NCBI GenBank assembly: GCA_028869385.1
Contig: JAGWSR010000004.1
Location: 1 to 50,834 of the forward strand
Source: a bacterium
GTDB taxonomy: Bacteria; Vulcanimicrobiota; Vulcanimicrobiia; Vulcanimicrobiales; Vulcanimicrobiaceae
DNA length: 50,834 nucleotides
Direction: 5' to 3'
Shown here: piece by piece, positions 16,903-24,596 of the stretch
Layout of the letters: each line of letters opens with the position of its first letter
Numbering within the stretch: position 1 is the first letter of the stretch
Made by a program: the position numbers and the translations under genes
The notes under the pieces: model-generated
Databases searched by the model: none
The model's input: the letters and a program-made list of their open reading frames with translations, nothing else
Told to the model about the DNA's origin: nothing

Positions 16903-17841
16903 ATGCACCATCCTCGCTCGCACGTTTCGATCGCCCTCGCGGCCGCCATCTACGCACTCTCCGCCTGCGGACCCGTCGCCGCCGACGTGGGCAACACCGC
17001 GACGGGACGCGATACGATCTGCCCTTCCGCTCCAACGTCGTCGGGGCGGCTCGATTGCGCGCACCTTCCGCTCGGTGACCTGCGCTACAGCACCGAAGGC
17101 CCGCGCAAGGGAACGATCTTTCTCTGTCGCGCACCGCGCCGCTCGCATCCGGTCGTCGGGTACGCGCCGTGGCTCGACGGCGACACGTGGAATGCGTACG
17201 CGAAGCTCGCCGTTCGCGGACGTGCCTCGTGGAACGGAGCGTTCACCGAGCATATCGCAGGCGACACGCGCACCATCGTAGCCGACGGCGTGCCGACCGC
17301 ACCGGCAACGACCGGCGCATTCCCGATCTCGCCGAGCGACCCCGCATTTGCCTACGACCGCAATCCCAACAGCATCGCGTCCTACGACATCGACCTGTCG
17401 CTCCCGGCGAATCCGAGTGTGGCCGAGCAACCGGGATGCTTGCACGGTGGAGCGATCGGCATCGCGACCGACGGCGTCGCGATCTACGATGCATTCGATG
17501 CGGCGGGCTACGACGGCGTCGCGCATGAAGTGCAAGACGCGTGCCACGGACACCCCGACCGTTCGAGCACGTATCACTATCACGGATGGCTGCAAACCTG
17601 CGTGCGCGACGACGGATCCGCCACGCGCGACTCATCGCTGCTCGGCTACGCGCTCGACGGATTCGGCATCTACGGACCGTGGTATCACGGCAAGATTCTC
17701 ACGAGCGCCGACCTCGACGTCTGTCACGGCATCACCAGCCCCGTCCGCTGGAACGGCCGAGTGGTGCGCATCTACCACTACGTCTCGACCTACGACTTCC
17801 CGTACACGCTCGGGTGCTATCGCGGCAGCGTCGGCGGCTAG
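16903..17841 (+). CDS. YHYH-domain lipoprotein
   Basis: A 312-residue exported protein. The N-terminus MHHPRSHVSIALAAAIYALSACGPV has a hydrophobic core and the lipobox LSAC, so it is probably acylated at C22 and membrane-anchored. The YHYH-domain signature is clear: PGCLHGGAIGIATDGVAIYDAFDAAG, then CHGHPDRSSTYHYHGWLQTC (the YHYH motif), LLGYALDGFGIYGPW, and HYVSTYDFPYTLGCYRG at the C-terminus. His and Cys clusters suggest metal or disulfide chemistry, but no reaction is known for the family. Its stop overlaps by four bases the stop of the convergent methyltransferase gene. Confidence 0.9.
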   Translation: MHHPRSHVSIALAAAIYALSACGPVAADVGNTATGRDTICPSAPTSSGRLDCAHLPLGDLRYSTEGPRKGTIFLCRAPRRSHPVVGYAPWLDGDTWNAYAKLAVRGRASWNGAFTEHIAGDTRTIVADGVPTAPATTGAFPISPSDPAFAYDRNPNSIASYDIDLSLPANPSVAEQPGCLHGGAIGIATDGVAIYDAFDAAGYDGVAHEVQDACHGHPDRSSTYHYHGWLQTCVRDDGSATRDSSLLGYALDGFGIYGPWYHGKILTSADLDVCHGITSPVRWNGRVVRIYHYVSTYDFPYTLGCYRGSVGG

Positions 17842-18755
17842 GATTGCCTTTCGACGCGCGGTTGCAGCGCGGCGATCGCCTCGATGTCGCGCGTGTCGGT
17901 ACCGCAGCAGCCGCCGACGACGTGCAGCCCGAAGGTGTGCGCGACGTCCAGTACGTCGCGCGCGAACGTTTCGGCGTCGCCGCGTTCGAGACGGGTCGCC
18001 GCGTCGAGCTCTTCGGGCGCGAGCGGTGAGGGATTCGCCTTGATGCCGATGACACGATGCGCCACGTGCGGCGCGGAGCGAAAGAGCATTTCGAGCGCGC
18101 GGCGCGCGTGCGCGGGCGCGATGCACCCGAGCATGTAGTGCCACGGGCGCGCGAGCGCGTCGGCGTCGATGCGTGCGATTGCGTCGGCAAGGGGCGTGCC
18201 GTCCGTCATCGTGCCGTCGGCGCGCAGCATCGGCGCGAGCGCGAACGGCAGGTTCGTCTCACCGCACGCGCGTGCGGCGCCGTGCAGTTCGTCGCACGCG
18301 GGCACCGTCTGTACGTAGAGCAGGTCGCATCCGGCCGCCGCGAGCGCCTGCGCCTGCTCGCGATGATACGCGTGCGCCTCGTCGAGCGAAAGTGCGCCGC
18401 TCGGGTCGTAGCCGTCGCCCGCGGGCCCCATCACTCCCGCCACGACCGCCTCGATCGCGAGGGGCGCGATCGCCTCGCGCACGAGCGCGACGGCTTCGCG
18501 ATTGAGCGCGACCACGTCGTCGGTCGAGCGACGGGCCGCATGCCACGTCGGCGTGCCGAGTTGCATCGGCAGCGCGTGCGCGGCTGCGATGCGCGCATAA
18601 CTGCGGTAGATCTCGGTGAGAATGCGGCGACCGTCGGCGTCGCGCAGGAGCGTGAAGGTCTCGGCATCGCCGAGCGCACGGCCGAATTCATACACGACCC
18701 GCGTCTCGATCGCGCCGTCGGCGAGCACGAATGAGGATTCGCTAAAGAGCTTCAA
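17838..18755 (-). CDS. Homocysteine S-methyltransferase family protein
   Basis: Zinc-dependent methyltransferase of the BHMT/MmuM/MetH N-terminal family (305 residues), which moves a methyl group onto homocysteine to form methionine. Zinc ligands are visible as MLGC (C211) and VVGGCCGTD (C283, C284). LADGAIETRV near the N-terminus is the strand-1 motif, with Ala-Ile in place of the more usual Gly-Met/Gly-Thr. GVMGPAGDGYDP and IGIKANPSPL are also family segments. The methyl donor (S-methylmethionine, betaine or another) cannot be read. It is the last gene of a minus-strand run with clc and purF, 7 bases after clc, and complements the hom-metY-metX locus. Confidence 0.9.
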   Translation of the reverse strand: MKLFSESSFVLADGAIETRVVYEFGRALGDAETFTLLRDADGRRILTEIYRSYARIAAAHALPMQLGTPTWHAARRSTDDVVALNREAVALVREAIAPLAIEAVVAGVMGPAGDGYDPSGALSLDEAHAYHREQAQALAAAGCDLLYVQTVPACDELHGAARACGETNLPFALAPMLRADGTMTDGTPLADAIARIDADALARPWHYMLGCIAPAHARRALEMLFRSAPHVAHRVIGIKANPSPLAPEELDAATRLERGDAETFARDVLDVAHTFGLHVVGGCCGTDTRDIEAIAALQPRVERQS

Positions 18756-18762
18756 CCGCAGG

Positions 18763-20487
18763 TCAGTCGGAGAGGCTGCGATACGCGTCGAGCACGTCTC
18801 GACGGGTGATGATGCCCAGCAGGCGATCGTCGTTCCCGACGACGGGTAGCAACGGAATCGTCGCGTCGGCCATCAGCGTTGCCGCGCGTTCCACCGTATC
18901 TTCGGGATGCAGACGATCGCTCGTCGCGTGGACGATCGTATGGATCGCGTGCGTGCCGAAGCCGTGCGCGATCGCGCCGGCCAGATCGGCCGAGGTCACG
19001 ATGCCGACGAAGCGATCGCCGTTGCAGACCGGCACGGCGAGTTCGCCTGAATCGCCGTCGCGCTCGGCGACAGCGGAGATCGGCTCGTCCAACTGGGCCA
19101 CGACGGGAGGCGTTCGCCCGATCGTCGACACGTTCACGCGCGTCAAGAAGCGCGGGTGACGAACCTTTTGCCAGTCGAGGCCGCGGCGCAAGAGTTTCAT
19201 TTCGTAGATCGTCGCGCCGAGCAGCCGTCGACCGAGCAGCGTCGCGATGACGACGGTGACCATCAACGGCAGAATGATCGTGTAGTCGTCCGACATCTCG
19301 AACACGATCAAAATGGCGGTCATCGGCGCTTCGGCCGCAGCGGCGAAGACGGCCGCCATGCCGACGAGTCCGTACGCCGCGGCGGGACCCGTCCACGACG
19401 GGAACGCCATGTGGATCAAGCGGCCGAAGCCGTCGCCGAGAAACGCCCCGGTGAACAACGACGGCGCGAAGACGCCGCCCGAACCACCGCCGCCGAGCGT
19501 GAGCGAGGTCGCAAGCGGCTTCATCACCGCGAGGATGAAGGCGTGCGCTGCGGGCACGTGGCTGTAGAGCACCTGTTGGATCGAATCGTAGCCCACGCCG
19601 AAGACCTGCGGGAACGCGATGCCGATCACGCCGACGCCCGCGAAACCGAGCGCACCCTTGATCCACGGCTGAATCTTGATCGCATCGAAGCCGTCTTCGA
19701 AGAAATAGAGCACCTTCACGAACCCGAAGGCCCAAATCGCCGCGATCACGCCGAGAATGGCATAGAAGATCAGTTCGTAGGGCGATGCGAGTTGGAACGG
19801 CGAGGCGTCGAACGACGGATGGTTTCCGAGGAAGGCGCGTCCGATGACCGCCGAGAGCACCGACGCAACGACGATCGCCGCGAACGAACGCGGCGCGAAC
19901 TCGCCGAGAATGACTTCGGCCGCGAAGAACACGCCGCCGATCGGCGCGTTAAAGGTTGCGGAGATGCCGGCCGCCGCGCCGCACGCCACGAGCGTGCGCA
20001 CGATCGGCGCGGGCGCCTTGGCGAACTGCCCGAGCACCGAACCGATCGTCGAGCCGATCTGCACGATCGGACCCTCACGTCCGCAGCTGCCGCCGAAACC
20101 GATCGACGTGGCCGATGCGAGCGCCTTGATCGCGATCACGCGCGGGCGCATCACGCCGCCGCGCAGCGCGACCGCCTCCATGACCTCGGGCACGCCGTGA
20201 CCCTTGGCCTCCGGCGCGAACGTGGCGGTGATCCATGCGGCGACGATACCGCCGATGGCGAGTTGCACGACGATCGACGCGACGCCGATCCACATGCCCA
20301 GATGCGCCCCGATGATGTCGAACGCGAGCGTGTGCTCCGCGTTGATCAACATGCGAAAGAGCACCGCTCCGAACCCGCCGCCTAAACCGACGATGCCCGC
20401 CGCGACGAGGAGAAAGGTGCTTTGCGACAAGGTGTAGCGACCGACACGCATCACGTAGCGGCCGTTTTGAAGTATGTAAGAAATCAA
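18763..20487 (-). CDS. CLC-family chloride channel/transporter with C-terminal CBS pair
   Basis: A 574-residue membrane protein with about ten hydrophobic segments. Selectivity-filter motifs are present: GHGVPE (96-101, in place of GSGIP), GSCGREGP (133-140, gating Glu E138) and GGGSGGVFAPSLF. In FFAAEVILGEF the residue aligned by eye with the proton glutamate of E. coli ClC is Val192, as in vertebrate CLC channels, so this may be a channel rather than an H+ antiporter. After TRVNVSTI, roughly residues 445-574 form two CBS domains that often bind adenine nucleotides. The next ATG (20451) is a possible start. The purF stop lies 4 bases upstream, so they share a transcript. Confidence 0.93.
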   Translation of the reverse strand: MISYILQNGRYVMRVGRYTLSQSTFLLVAAGIVGLGGGFGAVLFRMLINAEHTLAFDIIGAHLGMWIGVASIVVQLAIGGIVAAWITATFAPEAKGHGVPEVMEAVALRGGVMRPRVIAIKALASATSIGFGGSCGREGPIVQIGSTIGSVLGQFAKAPAPIVRTLVACGAAAGISATFNAPIGGVFFAAEVILGEFAPRSFAAIVVASVLSAVIGRAFLGNHPSFDASPFQLASPYELIFYAILGVIAAIWAFGFVKVLYFFEDGFDAIKIQPWIKGALGFAGVGVIGIAFPQVFGVGYDSIQQVLYSHVPAAHAFILAVMKPLATSLTLGGGGSGGVFAPSLFTGAFLGDGFGRLIHMAFPSWTGPAAAYGLVGMAAVFAAAAEAPMTAILIVFEMSDDYTIILPLMVTVVIATLLGRRLLGATIYEMKLLRRGLDWQKVRHPRFLTRVNVSTIGRTPPVVAQLDEPISAVAERDGDSGELAVPVCNGDRFVGIVTSADLAGAIAHGFGTHAIHTIVHATSDRLHPEDTVERAATLMADATIPLLPVVGNDDRLLGIITRRDVLDAYRSLSD

Positions 20488-20491
20488 TGCT

Positions 20492-21859
20492 CTAACAGAC
20501 GGCGCGCGCGTGATGCGCGGCTGGGACGTTGGGATAGGTTCCGGTCAGGCAACCGAGACACATCTCGTCACCCTTGCGGCCACTTGCCTCGACGAGGCCG
20601 TCGAGGCTGAGATATCCGAGCGAGTCCGCGCCGGTCTTCTTCGCAATCTCGTCGATCGTGAAGTTGGCGGCGATCAACTCGTCGTAGGTCGCCATATCGA
20701 CGCCGAGGTAGCACGGGTGCTTGATCGGCGGCGAGGTGATGCGCAGGTGAACTTCTTTGGCCCCCGCGTCGCGCAGAAGGCGCACGATGCGTGGCGTCGT
20801 CGTGCCGCGCACGATCGAGTCGTCCACCACGACCACGCGCTGTCCGCGCAGGTTCTCCACGACCGGGTTGAACTTCAACTGCACGCTGCGCGAGCGCATC
20901 CCTTGATCGGGGCTGATGAACGTGCGGCCGATATAACGATTCTTGATCAATCCCTCGACGTACGGCAGCCCGCTCTCGGCCGCGTAGCCGATACCGCCGG
21001 GCACGGCCGAATCCGGCACCGCCATCACCACATCGGCATCGACCGGATGTTCCTTCGCGAGCGCGCGTCCCATCGCGTAGCGCGCCATATAGATCGAGCG
21101 CCCGTTCAGTTGCGAATCCGGGCGCGCGAAGTAGATGTACTCGAACATGCAGAGCGCGGGATGCGCCTTCTCGTTGTGCGTTCGATACGATTCGATGCCG
21201 TCGGCGGTGATGCGAACGATCTCGCCCGCCTCGATCTCGCGCAGATACGTCGCGCCGATCGTCGGAAGCGCGCACGATTCCGACGCGACCGCGTAGCCGC
21301 CGTCGGGAAAGGTGCCGATACAGAGCGGCCGCACGCCCCACGGATCGCGAAACGCGTAGAGCTCGTCTTTGGTGCAGAGGGTGATCGAATACGCGCCGCG
21401 CGCGACGCGCAGCACCGCTTCGATGCGCTCGAGCATCGTGCCCTTCGCCTCGACGATCGTCTTCGCCATCACTTCGGAATCGGAGGAGGCGAGCAGGGTC
21501 GTCGTCGGCGCGAGCGACTCGCGCAGGTCGTCGGTGTTGGTAAGATTGCCGTTATGCGCGAAGGCGAAGTCGCCGATCTCGGTCGTCTCGAGCAACGGCT
21601 GCGCGTTGACGACGACCGACGAGCCGGTCGTCGAGTAGCGCGTGTGACCGATCGCTACGAAGCCGGAGAGCTCGGAGAGCGTGGATTCATCGAAGATCGC
21701 CCCGATGAGGCCCATATCTTTGTGCGAGCGGATCGTGCCGCCGTCGCCCGCGGCAATACCCGCGGACTCTTGTCCGCGATGCTGAAGGGCGTAGAGCCCG
21801 AAATAGGCGATACGCGCCGCGTCGCGCCCCGGCGCAAAGATCCCCGTAATGCCGCACAT
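20492..21859 (-). CDS. purF: Amidophosphoribosyltransferase
   Basis: First committed step of purine synthesis: PRPP plus glutamine to phosphoribosylamine. The N-terminal nucleophile glutaminase starts directly with MCGITGIFA, so C2 is exposed after Met removal and there is no propeptide of the B. subtilis type. HTRYSTTG and AHNGNLTN complete the glutaminase site. The PRPP loop VVVVDDSIVRGTT lies at about 342-354. Four cysteines in CMFEYIYFARPDS (C237), HPCYLG (C383) and MCLGCLTG (C434, C437) match the 4Fe-4S ligands of the Bacillus-type enzyme, implying an oxygen-sensitive cluster. The length of 455 is typical. It is followed by clc at 4 bases. Confidence 0.97.
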   Translation of the reverse strand: MCGITGIFAPGRDAARIAYFGLYALQHRGQESAGIAAGDGGTIRSHKDMGLIGAIFDESTLSELSGFVAIGHTRYSTTGSSVVVNAQPLLETTEIGDFAFAHNGNLTNTDDLRESLAPTTTLLASSDSEVMAKTIVEAKGTMLERIEAVLRVARGAYSITLCTKDELYAFRDPWGVRPLCIGTFPDGGYAVASESCALPTIGATYLREIEAGEIVRITADGIESYRTHNEKAHPALCMFEYIYFARPDSQLNGRSIYMARYAMGRALAKEHPVDADVVMAVPDSAVPGGIGYAAESGLPYVEGLIKNRYIGRTFISPDQGMRSRSVQLKFNPVVENLRGQRVVVVDDSIVRGTTTPRIVRLLRDAGAKEVHLRITSPPIKHPCYLGVDMATYDELIAANFTIDEIAKKTGADSLGYLSLDGLVEASGRKGDEMCLGCLTGTYPNVPAAHHARAVC

Positions 21860-21872
21860 GGTCTATAAGACC
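21860..21872. promoter_or_regulatory. Palindrome directly upstream of the purF start
   Basis: GGTCT-ATA-AGACC is a perfect 5-bp inverted repeat touching the purF ATG. On the purF strand it contains TATAGA, which could also be read as a -10 hexamer of a leaderless or very short-leader transcript. The whole gap to the upstream gene is only 18 bases. The role as operator, promoter or RNA hairpin cannot be distinguished. Confidence 0.3.
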
Positions 21873-21877
21873 CTATT

Positions 21878-22537
21878 CTAGTCGTTGGAGCGGCGGCCTC
21901 CACCAAAGATTTGTAGCAATGCGAGAAAGATATTGATCGCATCGAGGTAGATCGCGACGGCCATCTGCACCGGGGTGAGGCCATCTCCTCCGGCGCGGAT
22001 GCGCGCGAAATCCACCAGTACCAGCCCGCTGAAGATGACGAGCGTCGCCCACGAATAGACGGTCGGCGAGACGAAGTGCAGGAAGAGCGAGACGATGCCG
22101 ACCACCACGAGCGCGAGCAACGCGATGGTAAAGATTCCGGAGAAGCGTCGCAGGTCGAGCCCGGTCGCGTAGACGATCGCGGCGAGCGCAAACATGCCGA
22201 ACCCCGTCGTGAGCGCCGCGTTATACACGACCTGCGCGCCTGCGGCGTGCGCGTAATAGGTCACGATCGGCGCGATGAAGATGCCTTCGAGGAACGTGAA
22301 AAGGTAGAACAGCCCGAGCGAAAGCGCGCCGTTACCCCGCGTCGCGTTGATCGCGAAGAGCAAGATGAACGAGCCCACCACGCCGAGCCAGCTGAACGGG
22401 GCATTCGGAAAGAGATAGACGGCGAGCGCCGAGACGCACATGCCGATCGCCGTGATGCCGAGCACCTGGGCGAGCAGCGACTGGGTGGGAATCGCGATGC
22501 CGATGGGGCGGGGAGCCTGCTGATACCGATAAGCCAT
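21878..22537 (-). CDS. Bax inhibitor-1 / YccA family membrane protein
   Basis: A 219-residue integral membrane protein with seven predicted hydrophobic segments after a short cytosolic tail (MAYRYQQAPRPIGIAIPTQ). Family features are TFLEGIFIAPIVTYY, the segment GMFALAAIVYATGLDLRRF, GLVLVDFARI and AIYLDAINIFLALLQIFGG; the last two place conserved Asp residues in the late helices as in the TMBIM/BsYetJ calcium-leak proteins. ATG 22537 is chosen because an upstream extension runs through the divergent radical SAM gene. It is first in the minus-strand run with purF, clc and the methyltransferase. Calcium leak is known for YetJ; here it is inference. Confidence 0.92.
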   Translation of the reverse strand: MAYRYQQAPRPIGIAIPTQSLLAQVLGITAIGMCVSALAVYLFPNAPFSWLGVVGSFILLFAINATRGNGALSLGLFYLFTFLEGIFIAPIVTYYAHAAGAQVVYNAALTTGFGMFALAAIVYATGLDLRRFSGIFTIALLALVVVGIVSLFLHFVSPTVYSWATLVIFSGLVLVDFARIRAGGDGLTPVQMAVAIYLDAINIFLALLQIFGGGRRSND

Positions 22538-22600
22538 GGTCTCTTTTATTAACCTCCGTTCGGGTGGAGAGTTACACGGCGAGGGCGCCGGGGCTTGCAT

Positions 22601-22614
22601 CGAACATACGTTCG
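22601..22614. promoter_or_regulatory. Perfect LexA (SOS) box upstream of the radical SAM gene
   Basis: CGAACATACGTTCG matches every position of the Bacillus/actinobacterial LexA consensus CGAAC-R-N-R-Y-GTTCG. It lies 7 bases before ATG 22622, between TTGCAT (22595-22600) and TATTAC (22615-22620), which could be -35 and -10 elements although the 14-base spacing is short. Bound LexA would therefore block the promoter. lexA itself is not in the window. Confidence 0.75.
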
Positions 22615-22621
22615 TATTACG

Positions 22622-23512
22622 ATGGAGGCCATGCGAGGGGTCGAAGTCGTCGAGCAGCGCGCCAAGAGCATCATCAATGCGGTGCCGGGCATGCCGTTCT
22701 CGTGGTCCATCAACCCCTACCGCGGCTGCTACCACCAATGCCGCTTCTGCTACGCGCGCCGCACCCACCGCTACCTCGAAGAGGACGGCGTCGAACGCTG
22801 GGGGTCGCGTATCTTCGTCAAAGTGAACGCGCCGACGGTCGTCCGCAGCGAGCTCGCACGCAACCGCGCGATCGACCAGGTCGCGATCGGCACCGCGACC
22901 GACCCATACCAGCCGCTCGAAGGCACCTACCGCGTCACCCGCGGCATCCTCGAGGCGCTGCGCGATTACCGTGTGTCGTCCGGCATCATCACCCGTTCGC
23001 CGCTCGTCGTACGCGACATCGACGTACTGCAGTCGCTCGCCGCGGTTGCCGGCGTGAGCGTCTCCATCAGCGTCGCCACGATGGACGCCGACCTCGCCCG
23101 CGAGATTGAGCCGACCGTTGCCCCTCCCGCGCAACGGATGCGCGCCGTCCGGATGCTCGCCGAGGCCGGAATCGCCGTGAACGTCGCGCTTGCGCCCATC
23201 CTTCCGCAACTCACCGACCGAGCCGACTCCATCGACGCGGTCGTGCGCGCCGCGCAGGAGGCAGGCGCCACGCGCGTATGGCATAATGCGCTCAATCTGC
23301 ATGACATCACGCGCGACGCATTCTTCGGCTACTTACGCGAGCGGCGACCCGAATTGATCGCCTCTTACGCCACGCTCTATAAGGGAACGTACGCGCCGCA
23401 AGCGGTCTCTCGCGAGATCGACGCGCGCGTCGCATCGGCGCGCGAGCGCTTTCCGGCGCGCGCGCTCGAACGCATCCCGACACGCGCCGTGGTGCAGTTG
23501 AGCCTGATCTAG
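22622..23512 (+). CDS. Radical SAM protein, Rv2578c / SplB-like family
   Basis: A 296-residue cytosolic 4Fe-4S radical S-adenosylmethionine enzyme. The N-terminal segment AKSIINAVPGMPFSWSINPYRGCYHQCRFCYARRTHRY holds the cluster motif C-x3-C-x2-C (C36, C40, C43), and TATDPYQPLEGTYRVTRGILE follows; both are typical of the Rv2578c group, often annotated as DNA repair photolyase (spore photoproduct lyase-like). ATG 22631 is an alternative start, with GGAGG too close upstream. A perfect LexA box sits immediately upstream, so induction by DNA damage is likely and supports a repair role. The actual substrate of this family is not established. Confidence 0.9.
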   Translation: MEAMRGVEVVEQRAKSIINAVPGMPFSWSINPYRGCYHQCRFCYARRTHRYLEEDGVERWGSRIFVKVNAPTVVRSELARNRAIDQVAIGTATDPYQPLEGTYRVTRGILEALRDYRVSSGIITRSPLVVRDIDVLQSLAAVAGVSVSISVATMDADLAREIEPTVAPPAQRMRAVRMLAEAGIAVNVALAPILPQLTDRADSIDAVVRAAQEAGATRVWHNALNLHDITRDAFFGYLRERRPELIASYATLYKGTYAPQAVSREIDARVASARERFPARALERIPTRAVVQLSLI

Positions 23513-23518
23513 CGCCGC

Positions 23519-24544
23519 ATGGACAAGCACCTGATCGTGCACGTCGGCACGCACAAGACCGGCACCAAATCCATCCAGCTCTTCCTCGACACCGAGTACC
23601 GTGCGCTCCGCGAATCCGGCATCGGCCTCGTCATGGCCGGCCGCATTCGCTCGGCCGATGGTCTCTCCACGCCCGGAAACCACACGATCGCGTTCGCGCT
23701 GCAGCGAGACGATGCGGAGATGGAGTTGCGCGCGCTGACCCGCGAAATCGAGGAGCGCGCGGCACCAACGGTCGTCATCTCATCCGAAGAGTTTCATCCG
23801 CTGCACGTGCAGCCGGATCGCCTGCGACTCCTCGCATCGGCCGCAGCGTCGATCGGCTACCGCACGAGCGCGATCCTCTATCTTCGCGCGCAGACCGGCT
23901 ATCTCGAATCGCTCTACGCCGAATACCTCAAATCGTACCCGGAGATGCCGTTCGACGTACTCTTACGCGATGTCGTGCGACACGGTGAGGTACGCGAAGC
24001 GAGCGGAAAAGTGCTGACGTTCGACTACACGCGAGTGGTCGAAGGTTTGCAGAGCGCCTTTGGCGCGCAGAACGTCGCCGTCCGGCCATTCGACGTGACG
24101 CGGCCGAGCAGCGCGGTCATCGTCGACTTTCTCGACACCTTGCGTGCCTTGCACGGACCGCTCGCATTGCAGCCACCTGTAAGCGACGCGCGCGAAAACA
24201 CGCGCGCAACGTTCGCCGCCGCACTCCTCGCGATGCAAGCACAGGCAATGGCGAGAAATCCGAACGCCACTCCCGCCGCGATGATCGTCCACGGCATCGG
24301 CGAAGACCCAAGCGACCCGTTCTTGCTCTCGCCGCTCGCGCCGCTCACGCACGACGAAGCCCACAGCATCGCCGAACGCTTTGCCGACGCAAACGCCCGC
24401 GTACGCGAGATGACCGGAGTCATCGTGCCCGGCGCGCGCGCCGAGGATGTGCCTTCGCAAGACGATCCTCGCTGGCGCATCGCAGAGCGTCAGCGCCGCA
24501 TTCTCGACGCCGCGCGCGCGGCGTGGTTCGATCTAGGCCATTAG
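23519..24544 (+). CDS. Sulfotransferase-like P-loop protein
   Basis: A 341-residue protein starting MDKHLIVHVGTHKTGTKSIQLFLD. HVGTHKTGTKSIQ is the 5'-phosphosulfate-binding loop of PAPS-dependent sulfotransferases of the HKTGT type. VISSEEFHPL and ILYLRAQTGYLESLYAEYLK match the following strand and the R-x-Q-x-x-x-x-S segment that contacts the 3'-phosphate. No transmembrane segment is seen, so it is probably cytosolic and modifies a glycan, lipid or small molecule. It begins 6 bases after the radical SAM stop, so it could be co-transcribed under the same LexA-controlled promoter. The acceptor is unknown. Confidence 0.8.
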   Translation: MDKHLIVHVGTHKTGTKSIQLFLDTEYRALRESGIGLVMAGRIRSADGLSTPGNHTIAFALQRDDAEMELRALTREIEERAAPTVVISSEEFHPLHVQPDRLRLLASAAASIGYRTSAILYLRAQTGYLESLYAEYLKSYPEMPFDVLLRDVVRHGEVREASGKVLTFDYTRVVEGLQSAFGAQNVAVRPFDVTRPSSAVIVDFLDTLRALHGPLALQPPVSDARENTRATFAAALLAMQAQAMARNPNATPAAMIVHGIGEDPSDPFLLSPLAPLTHDEAHSIAERFADANARVREMTGVIVPGARAEDVPSQDDPRWRIAERQRRILDAARAAWFDLGH

Positions 24545-24596
24545 TCCCACCGTGCGCGGCCGGAGTGCCGCGCATACGTCCCGAACCTGGCGACCC

